Positions 24,501 to 33,846 of a stretch of DNA of 64,000 bases are shown in pieces. The stretch's first letter is position 1; each line of letters begins with the position of its first letter. The notes under the pieces are model-generated. The model searched no databases, was not told where the DNA came from, and saw only the letters and a list, made by a program, of their open reading frames with translations. Made by a program: the position numbers and the translations under genes. The DNA is from Lepidurus packardi (taxonomy: Eukaryota; Arthropoda; Branchiopoda; Notostraca; Triopsidae), in NCBI GenBank assembly GCA_023053545.1, contig JAKZAN010000004.1:2480001-2544000 (forward strand), in the 5' to 3' direction.

Positions 24501-25941
24501 TATAAGAACTAACGTAGGGCTTAGAACGTACGTGCGTATCGTATGAAAAAATCATTGTACGCAACCAAAGTACAAATGCATTTAAACATAAAAAAGTACG
24601 TAAAGTACCCTACGCAAATGAATAAATACATAAAGTACTTAAAGCTAATAAATACATACATAGACTCAAACTAATATATGGGTGCGCAACGTACTTTTTA
24701 TACGAGTAATTCTACGATGCACTTAAACGTATGAGTAAGCACGTTATGTACTTAAAGGAATGCATAGGTACATAACGTACGCAAAGGTAAAGGTGGGTTT
24801 GCGATATACTTAATGTACTTAAACGTACGACTAAGTATATAATGCGTTTTGATACGTACGGATAAATATGCAATGTATGAACTAGGTACTTAATGTAGGG
24901 TTGAGTGCATAACGCAAAGTTTAGTACGCAATGTAATGTAAAAAAAAAGAAATGTACGGATTGAGTAATAATGTGCGGACTAAGGAATGAGTTGTAGCGT
25001 ATGAGTAACAACAGTAACGTTCTTAGTCCATAACGTACAGGCTAATGTAAACTAGGTGTGTAGCGTACTTAGTCTATACTTTTTAAGAAATGTAACGCAA
25101 GTACATACACGTATTTAGTCAGTACGAACCTACATAAAGACACCTTTTTCTAGCTAAATATTATTAGGAAAATTGCTGGCTGAGGAGCTAAACTAAACAA
25201 TCAGGATAAACAATCATGATAAAACATAAACAGGGGTAAAATGCGTTTTTTTTAGACAAAAAGCTCAGTTAAGATAAAATATCACAAGTTATCTGTATAT
25301 TAGACAACACTCAGGAAAAAAAATTGCGATTACTTGATGCTCATCTTCAGAAGGAATGATATAGGCTTGGATGGGTTCCTGTTTGACGACTCGTCTGTTA
25401 CTCATGAGTCTCCGTATGGCCAGTAATTGCTGCGTCGAATTATAGCGCGTGGGTGGGACCGGATCGCCTTGACATCCCAATCTATCCGTTACTTCAGCTT
25501 GGCGAATTCTTCTGCTCCCTTGGATTTGGGGAAGTACAGCTAACATGACTGCCACTGAAGAAACACGTAACAGTAAACGAAAAAAAAAGCAAAAACAGGA
25601 TATGAGAATGAAACGCTTTTAACATGGTCCTAATGACCTGGCACGCCAGTTCGGGTTTAAGACAACTATCATCAATTATTTTTCTCCCCTCTTCCCTTTT
25701 TTGTGTTCCTTCGTTTTTTTTTCCTTACTCCCCCATTTAACTATCTTAAACTGCATGTGGCTTTGCTCGCCTAACGACTTTTGGCTTCTTTGGAGCTAAA
25801 TTTAGAACGCGGCGCTATTTCAAGCGTTTTTCTTCAAGTCGAGCTTTTTTTTAAACAGGATTTAACTTCATAATAGGATCACAGACGTTAGACTATGGAC
25901 AAGGAACAAGGCAAAGTACACTTACGGAAAACGAGTTTCAT
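21582..25941 (-). CDS. XPNPEP: Secreted or GPI-type Xaa-Pro aminopeptidase (aminopeptidase P)
   Basis: The N-terminus is built from a 16-nt exon (25926-25941, MKLVF) spliced in phase to 25289-25555, giving the signal peptide MKLVFLAVMLAVLPQIQG. Then come VKQEPIQAYIIPSEDEHQ, a region truncated on this reading by an intron of about 1.1 kb, VVTALDEIAWLFNLRGADVE, and the M24 catalytic core. Metal ligands are visible: Asp in LLDSGGQYF, Asp in DGTTDVTRTFHFG, His in GTGHGIG, Glu in VEPGYYED, and Glu in IRIENIV. The enzyme removes N-terminal residues next to proline using two metal ions. The C-terminus ends in a hydrophobic stretch (LGSTLAFIVMAINLGKYLV) like a GPI-attachment signal. Together these indicate a membrane-type (XPNPEP2-like) rather than cytosolic enzyme. 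Introns are mostly short. Confidence 0.93.
24310..25110. repeat. Degenerate GTAC/ACGTA-rich tandem array in an intron
   Basis: For about 800 bp the sequence is dominated by variants of GTACTTAA, ACGTAC, ATAACGTAC and GAGTA at roughly 18-22 bp spacing. It lies within the largest aminopeptidase P intron. It resembles an old minisatellite that has drifted. Confidence 0.6.
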
Positions 25942-26487
25942 TTGAACTTGCATAATGAGGCAAATGCAAATGATCTCCAGTTTCGAGGTTTTTAGCACGT
26001 TAGCCAAAACGTTTTCCACTCTGCGCTCGTTGGAAGTTCAGCATTCACTGCAGGGAGAGAATGGTAGACTAAGACCTGGCGATGGAAGACTGATTCCAGA
26101 ATACATTGGACCCAAATCGCTGCCCAGAACACGGAGATTTAGCCAAGAATTTCCAGTCTTGGACTGTTTAGTAAAGGACCATATCGCGCAAGTTATAAAT
26201 ATCACTCAACGGCGCCACCTTATACCACAGGGAAATATTACACGGTCAAAAAACAAGCACAAATTTGTTGACTTACGTTTCTTGTGTGGTTGGTGAGACA
26301 TGATTTGCTCTTTTGAGGTCATGCCAATAAAAAGCTCAAACATGCGAGCGCACCAAAAAGTCGTAAAACATTCATTCCCGAGCTGGTAATCTAGATAAAA
26401 ATGCAGGGATCAATAGCAAAAAAAGAGAAAAAAAATATTTTATGACATGTAAGAGAAACTAGCAATAAACGTGGGAGTTACCGAAGG
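25942..26487. other. Region upstream of aminopeptidase P
   Basis: Contains the likely promoter and 5' UTR. An alternative minus-strand 5' exon is possible near 26285-26340 (MSHQPHKK before a GTAAGT donor), but nothing proves it is used. A plus-strand frame at 25955-26296 shows no domain. The transposon target site follows at 26488. Confidence 0.35.
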
Positions 26488-26495
26488 GATACACG
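26488..26495. repeat. 8-bp target-site duplication, left
   Basis: GATACACG, repeated exactly at 32034-32041 on the other side of the element. Confidence 0.9.
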
Positions 26496-26639
26496 CAAGG
26501 GGTTCGAAACTTGACTGTAGCCTCGTACACCCTGCAAAGTCGGTTACAATTGTATCTCTTTGTAGCACGTGTAACTTCACTTGTGACTGAATAACTTAAC
26601 AATTACATAGATTGTAGCTTTGTACCACTACAATAACCG

Positions 26640-26770
26640 TTGTAACTTTAGTTTTAGCTTTGTAGCCGTACTTTGTAGCGTTGTAACCGTACTTTGTAGC
26701 GTTGTAACCGTTGTTTGTAGCTTTATTACCGTACTTTCTAATTTTGTAACCATATTTTGTAGTTTTGTAA
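26640..26770 (+). repeat. Subterminal tandem repeats of the transposon
   Basis: Includes two identical adjacent copies of GTACTTTGTAGCGTTGTAACC, with further diverged copies on both sides. Similar units recur near the right end in the same orientation. Such arrays are often transposase-binding sites in DNA transposons. Confidence 0.75.
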
Positions 26771-27049
26771 CCCAGTAGCCTTCCCTTCGGCCCTTGTTCA
26801 CTTTACTCCCCACATGCTAAACAGTAACCCAGGAATCTGCAAATTGTAGAGTATTTCCTTGGGTCAATCGCGAATGGAGTGAATCGCGGTTCATCATCCA
26901 AACCATGCCTGTTTCAATGACAATACGCCACAAATTGCAAGTTAAACTTGCAGTGCGTTAGTTCAAAGTCATTAGTTCAAAGTGCATTAGTTCAAAGCCA
27001 GAGCCGAAGCCCATAGTGTGGAAACAAACTACATTTTTATTTTGTTACA

Positions 27050-30000
27050 ATGTCTAAAGAAGTAGAAACGCAGACAGAAGACTGCCGAGAATACTGCCGA
27101 GACTATGTTTCAACTGCCGAGAAAGCTTTATTCGAAGATTTAGCAAAATCCTTTGTATTGCGACCGCATATTGCTCAACTGCTTAAGACTTCGGGGTATA
27201 ATAGTTGGCTTAGTTTATCGGAACTTGACAATGATGCGCTTAAGCAAATAGAGACGCTGGTAAGAACGAAAGTAGCAAAGCGCTGGATAAACGCGACGAC
27301 TTCCGAGCGAAAGTTAATTTTTGGAGATTTCTTTTGTACCATGCCGGAGGAATTCGAGTTCATGCCCGGTGAGCTAATACAGTTGAAGCATATTGTAGAA
27401 TACGCTAAGAAAAGGGTTGCTGGTTTTGAACCATTATCAAAGAAGCCCCGCTACAAAGATTCGGTAAAAAAATCAGCTGTACACGAGAATCTACATAGTC
27501 CAGGAACTTCTACGCAAACAGCAGATGCGTCTAAAACAATTTCTTCAGCAGCTTCTGCTGCGGCTGCGAAGTCTGTCCGAATTTACACACTTGCAAAAAA
27601 GGTAAACGCATGGGTTGAGGCAAACCAAGACAAAGTTCATTTCGTTTTGGAAGACTTCGAGTTTCCAAGCGAAGAGCAATTACTAGGCAAGACAATAGCT
27701 GTCATCAAGTGTCTGCGTTGCAAGGCCAACTTGAGTTGCCCGCGTGTAGGCAACGGCCGATACTGGAACATTGGATCGGTTTCGAGACATCTATCGCAAA
27801 AGCACCATAAGCAACTCGGCGAAGTTAAAGGCAACCCTACCAAATCCAATACCGTTAGAAATTACTTAGTCAAGAAACCCGACATGACCTTTAGTGCACC
27901 TGCCCAATCCGAAGAAGTCAACGAAATTCAAGCGTCACCTGGGTCAGCAGCAAATAATATGGATGCACCTGCTTTCACCATTGATTTGGATATTGAAACA
28001 CAAGAAAGAAGTACTACAATGGGGCAGGGTTTTTAACAGCGGGAGTTACTCAGACGCTAAGTACTCCCGCAAAATGGAACAGTCGGCATTACAGGCGTCG
28101 AATCAAACGAGAAAATGTGATAAGTAGCGATCTCTGTCAGACTCAGATGGACGACTACCTTGAAGTGTGTAATTCACTTAAGAAACTGGAAAGAGAAAAT
28201 TTAGCTTTGCAACGTATTTGTAAGGATCAGCATGACCGTACGGCCGCCATTGCCAAATGCTTCGGTTCTATAGAAAAACTGTCTTTCCTGTGTAAGGAAA
28301 GTGATCATGAGAGCTTGCTTGTTCGACTCTTGCATGCAGCCGTAAACAATTCTGGAAAAGATAGTCGTGGCTTTCGATATAATGATGAAAGTCTGAATCG
28401 GTTTGCTTCCTACGTATGGATCGTTGGAGGAAGGACACTATATGAGACGCTTGTTGCCAATATGAAAGGCAGTTTGCCTAGTCCTAGATTAATTGAAACC
28501 AAAGTTAGTCAACATGTGCGGCCTTTCCTTGAAGGAGAGGTTCAGGTCGAAAAATTGAAGAGCTACTTGGACAACAATGGATTTCCTTACATTGTTGCTT
28601 TATCTGAAGATGCTACCAGTATTACTGGAAAGCGAGAATACTCTTCAGATACAAATACCGTGATAGGCTTCAGTTTACCACTTGGGGAAACCGGAGCCCC
28701 AATAATTGGAGTCAATGAAGTAAAAAGTCTAGCGGATTTGGTCAGAATGTACAGAACATTAGACGTTGCATCAAACGTTTTTATCGTTATGGCACAGCCA
28801 CTATCGAACGAAGCTTCGCCTGTCTGCATTTGCGTTTTTGGAAGCAATAATCGCTTTACAAGCGAAGACGTGAAGAAACGATTGAACTATGTGTCAGACG
28901 TACTAAAACAATCTGGAATCGGAGTCCTCAGTTACGCCACCGACGGAGATAGTCGAGAGATGAAGCTAATGAGGCAAGAGCTGAAACTTGGAAGCAATTG
29001 TAAGAAAATTATTTGTAATTTAATTCAGCTGGTCTTAAACTTTATTTTTCTAAGGTGGCGCCCTAAATGGTTGGCACTGGTTTTACGCCGATCCCCTGAC
29101 GAGTATTATTCCACTGCAAGACAGTCCGCATCTCGGAGCAAAATTGCGAGTGCGCCTGCTAAAAAAGGAAAAAATTCTTCCTTTTGGAAACTACATTGCA
29201 ACTCCAATCGACGTCGAACAGCTTCGTGAGGCAGTCGGAAAAGATGTTCACATAATTCGTGACCGTGATTTAGATCTGCGCGACAAAATGAATTACGACG
29301 GCGTCGAAAGACTTAGTAGCCCCAAAACAATTTCCTTGTTGGAAACTCACGTACCTGCCTCGAAAGCCACTTGTTTCTATCTAAAACTGGTTCATTTTTG
29401 TACAAGTGCCTTCTTAGATAACAATTTAGATCCAACCGAGCGAATTTACCGAATGTGGTACGTAGTTTTCGGACTAAGACTTTGGCGAAAATGGATGCAG
29501 TGTGATAAAGTCTATTCTCTTCAAGATAACTTTATTACACTGAATGCTTATTTGTGTGCGGAGATCAATGCCCATAGCTTGATTCTCATAATTCGCAAGC
29601 TTCGCGATTCCGGTAGGCCACATCTTTTTTTGCCTCGTTTAATGAGCAGTCAGCCTTGCGAGCAGTTTTTTAGGTCAGCAAGGGCTTGTTCTACTGCAGG
29701 AAGCAGTCAAGTAAATTTCTCGCTCAAAGATTTTATCACTTCACGGTGCAAAAAAATTGACTGTACGTTGCTCCTTCATTCCACACGTGAAAGAGATTCC
29801 ATAAACTACCCAACGTTTGACCGCCATAAAAAGAAATATGGACAGAGGAGTGAAATTACCTGCCCAATTTTACCGTCAGACGCAGAGATTGAAGCTACAG
29901 CTTGCAAAGCCATGCAAGACAGTGAGGGTGATTTAGAACGCCTAGGAGTCTGTTTTGATATTGCGAGCCCTCAAACGAAGACAGACTTTGATAAAAAGCT

Positions 30001-30799
30001 GCAATATTCCTCGCAAGCTGCTCAGCCCACTCATGGAATCTTTGAGGACGAGGAAGCTGAAGAAATATCTTTTACATGTGATGAAAGCTCCACTTCACTC
30101 GAAACTATAGAAGATGATGACGACATAGATCTAGCCTTGCTGAGTTCGTTGAGTAAAATTCAGGTACGAGATTTCGGAGGAAGTTCTCTTGCAGGGCCTC
30201 TTGCAGGGCCTCTGAATACAGAGATTGATATTCGATCGCCCTTCATTAAGATTCCCGTAGGTGACGGATTCAAAGTGGTTCGAAAGAGCAGCCTTTGTTG
30301 GTATTTGGCAAGTGACCAAGTTCGCCTAAGCAGCGACAGGATTGTCCGCGTAACTCAGGCAAGCCAAATATCCAGATTAAGTCACAGAGAAAATAACAGA
30401 CGCAGGACATCACGAAGAGAAGATGATGTTCAAGTCGGTGATTGGTGTGCATTTAAAGACAAGGAAGGTGAAATACTAAAAGAGTTGTCAGTGTTGCTAA
30501 TGGGACGAATTCTGGGCTTTCGGCTTTTGCATGGAGACAGGAAAACTCAAAACTTGAATGACTCTTTTTTTCCGGTGAATGAACATAATGTGGGGGTCAT
30601 CTGTACATGGCATCGAATTAACATGAAAAATGGAGAGATTAGGGAATGCCATGTACATCAACATGGATACCATCCCTTAAAAACTTACTTGTGCACGATT
30701 CCAGTACCCGAAGTTAAAAGAGTCGAAGACGATGCTATGCTTTTTTTCTCGTCCGAGGATCTAATTAGGATACGAGAAGTGATAGAAAACGGGCAATAG
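27050..30799 (+). CDS. Transposase of the 26.5-32.0 kb element (frame change near 28020)
   Basis: Three frames form one protein of roughly 1,230 residues. The first (ATG 27050 to about 28010) has a BED-like zinc finger: CLRC ... RHLSQKHH. The second frame opens upstream of 28117 (reading TAGVTQTLSTPAKW) and runs to 28999. A 55-bp intron (29000-29054) then joins it in phase to 29055-30799, giving GALNGWHWFYADPLTSIIP and LQDSPHLGAKLR. Candidate acidic catalytic residues: Asp in ALSEDATSI, Asp in YATDGDSR, Glu in SSQPCEQFFRSAR. An acidic linker (EDEEAEEI) and a C-terminal part with VGDWCAFKDKEGEIL and GRILGFRLL follow. The switch from frame one to two has no plausible intron (the phase-matching GT..AG is only 29 nt), so a 1-nt indel is likelier. 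No hATC motif seen. Confidence 0.8.
29000..29054 (+). other. 55-bp intron in the transposase
   Basis: The donor GTAAG follows AGCAATT, and the acceptor TTTTTCTAAG precedes GTGGCGCC. Removing it keeps the frame exactly and joins two conserved-looking segments. Confidence 0.8.
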
Positions 30800-32033
30800 T
30801 AATTTGTGTTAAATAAACAGACTGAAAGCATTATTGAATTTTTTTTATTGAAGGTTCTAAATAACAAATTAGTTTAATGTTGGTATTCTTTAATCTATTT
30901 CTTAATAATAGCGTTGCTATTTGCAATTTCTCTTTTCCTTCTTTAACGATTGCCCTGTTTTATTCCCTTTGTAATCCAGAGCGTTTTCGTATTGTGTGTG
31001 TTTGATTATGGTCACCTATTGCCGATGAAAAGGTAGAATAAAAGAACTAATTTCAAACGTACTTACAATTACAAGATATTCCTATTTAAGATGCTCCTAT
31101 GCGAACATTAGACATGTGCATATGACAATGCATTTTATATTAGTGAAACTCAGGAGACTTCAACACTCGTTAAGTTTGCACATATAAGGAATCACGTTGT
31201 TTTCCCATCATTACAAAGTTTCAGCAAAGATTAAAAACAATTCACAAAAAAAACAAGATAAAAAGTCTGCACACTTGTGCGTCTGTCTGTTCGGTTGTAT
31301 CTACACTACCACGTAGAGACGTAGAGTCGGGTCATTGTTCCTGTCGATATCACGCTGGAAGTCAGTTAGTCAGAAACAAACGTTCGAAGTCGGAAACATT
31401 AGAGTAGGAAGCGGGAAACGTATTGAAGTCGTACAAAGTCAACTAAGGCAAAAGGCAAACCTCGAGGCAAACGTACAAAGGCAAACCTCGGGCATACTGA
31501 AATTTGGAAAATATGAGTGTCAAATTATGGGGAATTTGCTACTGATTTAAGGAATTGGTTACTGTGTTTTGTGAAAGGTTGCCAAAATTTAGAATGCCTT
31601 GCCAATAACTGGGGGATGCTTTCCGACTTCGGGAAACACCCACCGGTTTTAAGTGAAGAATGCCCATCATTTAGAAGGAACAAAACATCTTTTGATAGAG
31701 GTACAGCTTTTTTAGTGCCAACTACCGATTTTAGATAGAAAAAATTAACCTACTTTAGGGACCCATTTTTCTAGTGTGTACTTGCAATTATGCTTCACAG
31801 ATTTTATTTTTAACAGGTATCGAAATCTACAACATATATTGTTGTTATGTAAGCGAGATTCTAATTTTATAATATAGCTATTTATAATATGTGAAGCTTT
31901 GAAACTTTATATTTTGTAACCGTGGTTTGTAACATTGTAGCCTATTTGTAGCCCTTGTAGCTCTGCAATTTGTCAGGGTTACAAAATTTTTTGTAGCATT
32001 CGTACACCTGGAAACTGAGTTTCGAACCCCTTG

Positions 32034-32041
32034 GATACACG
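32034..32041. repeat. 8-bp target-site duplication, right
   Basis: GATACACG, identical to 26488-26495. Confidence 0.9.
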
Positions 32042-32429
32042 CGTTAACTCACTTTTGTAGTTTATACTGTTGATCACGTGGTGGAATACGGGCTGATAAA
32101 CACCGCTGTAGAAGTGCATAGCAATTTTCTAAGAAATGTTAAGATACTCGCTTGTAAAGTTTACTTTTATGTATCGCTTATTAGCCAACCATATCTTGCA
32201 TTGTAATTTTTTAAAAATTAAATTCTTCCATAATAGTTGCACGATTAGTTGTCATAAAGGTTTATGACATTATTAACTATTTTGTAATGTAATGTAATGA
32301 CAATGGGCACAGTTGTTCTAATGCCGGTAGAGACCACATAATTTTTAAAAAGGTAGAAAGCAACAGATGCGCCTCATACTTCGCAAGAGTTTTGTAAGTC
32401 AACAAGAAGTTGAAATTCATTCTGACTTG

Positions 32430-32890
32430 AATCCAATTCTTTGAGCCAAATCTTTAAGGAGATCGATAACTTTGCCTCTCCATACGAAAATCCCTCCCAA
32501 TTCCAATCGGAAAAGGACTTGTCTAATTATGATCGACTTTACGTACTGCGATGTTTATAAGAAACTTACCTCTGTTGTTCCTACAGTAACTTCTTGTCAA
32601 TTCCAGTGACTTTTACTGCAGGCCACAGTTCTCACTGGCAGCACGCTTTTCTTCATCCTACGAGTTGCAAGGATGAGGTTCGATAACTCGTCTAAAGCTA
32701 GTTGACCAGGTTTTGTCAATCCGAAGCTATTGGAACATGGGGGTTCAGCGTTCAATGGCCAAACGAGAGATCTTTGAACATCAACAACTGGCAAATGGCG
32801 TAACTTGTCTCGAGTAGTCGCGTTGCTTGTTGTAGCATGAAATCCATAGCGGTCGTGTAGTTTGCTCCTGTATACAACCCAATTAAGGCT
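32430..32890 (-). pseudogene. Broken ionotropic-receptor fragment
   Basis: The minus frame SLVWPLNAEPPCSNSFGLTK followed by PGQLALDELSNLILATR and RTVACSKSHWN aligns with IR copy 2 at 35607-35945, but stops after SHWN where copy 2 continues. The next piece (32440-32530) matches the following copy 2 exon at the DNA level, without an open frame. No pore or M4 exons follow. This is a partial duplicate of copy 2. It even shares the dispersed-repeat segment (CAGTCAYAGATGGCACTGAT) just upstream, so it was copied after that repeat entered the intron. Confidence 0.85.
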
Positions 32891-33846
32891 CCCGTCTACT
32901 TTAGCTTATTGATACAAAACAGTCATAGATGGCACTGATGTTTGTTATTGTTTTGAGGAAACCTTGCGTACCTTGTTGTATGTCTATAGGCTACTAGCTT
33001 ACTAACTTAGTAGAATTTAAAGGTTATTTTTTCGGGCCAAAAGGTGCTTCGTAAAAAGTAGTAGCTAAAGCATACTTAGCTTCACTTTTGCAACCTTTGG
33101 TATAATTTTGTTCTCATTCAAGGAAAAAATGCATAAGACACATGATTATAACATATGAGCACCAATTCCAAGTATGCAAAGTTGCAAAACTTATCTTCCC
33201 ATGAACCAATTTCTCCTTCCTAAAAAGTTAATTAGACGTCTGTATGACCTTCTCGCTTAATTAAATCAATTTAACCCTCCCTTGTGGGTTAGCGTGTTAA
33301 AGCCGCGCTACTACAAGGTAGCGCGCAGTTTTTTCGCATGGTTTGTTTTTAAGCGTGTATTGTTTCAGCGCATAAAATGACAAGCAGGATAACTTTACAA
33401 CCACGTATTCAATATGAACTCCACGTACTCAAGAGCTTAAAAACACAACTAAATAGCACGATTGCTACAACACAAGAAGATAAACCCAACTATAAAGCAT
33501 TTACAATAGCTCACAATAGTTACTGAAGCTTTCTTACGAACCTGGATCTCAAGCTGCAGACTGCAAATGACAAAACTATTAAAACGTAAACACTCAAATG
33601 AAGAGGTCCACCTTTTATACTATCCTTTTCGTGTCTGTTAATCTACGTAATGTATTGGAGGGCTTTCTTGGGCCGAAAAAAGTCATTTGTAACATTTAGA
33701 GCGATAATTCAAGAATGCTAATAGGTTTTTCATTTAATTTGAAGGCTAATATAAAGAAAGGCAATTACATGTTTGCAACCAATTAACCTTTTTGGTGCCT
33801 ATATAGCGAGACATCAACATATGAATGGATGGAATTTCAACTTTCC
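32891..33846. other. Intergenic between IR fragment and IR copy 2
   Basis: Begins with a partial dispersed-repeat copy (about 32890-32990). The rest is AT-rich without a supported gene. Confidence 0.5.

Larger units (their letters stand above)
26496..32033 (+). mobile_element. 5.5-kb DNA transposon with 16-bp TIRs and 8-bp TSD (P-like or unassigned)
   Basis: Both ends carry CAAGGGGTTCGAAACT as an exact inverted repeat (26496-26511 and 32018-32033), flanked by the direct repeat GATACACG. Eight-bp duplications and CA-starting termini occur in hAT and P superfamilies. Subterminal regions are full of TTGTAGC and TTGTAACC units (about 26555-26770 and 31915-32005). The interior encodes one large transposase on the plus strand. 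I see no hATC dimerisation motif, so placement in hAT is doubtful. The intact duplication and intact TIRs argue for recent insertion. It lies between aminopeptidase P and an IR pseudogene and disrupts no recognised exon. Confidence 0.9.

Noticed and set aside
24310-25110. CRISPR-like regular array
   Set aside because: Units are diverged and spacing irregular, and the context is a eukaryotic intron.
26628-26813. Minus frame reading as a heptad-like K-L-x-x-T-V-T repeat protein
   Set aside because: It is the translation of the transposon's subterminal tandem repeats, not a coding sequence.
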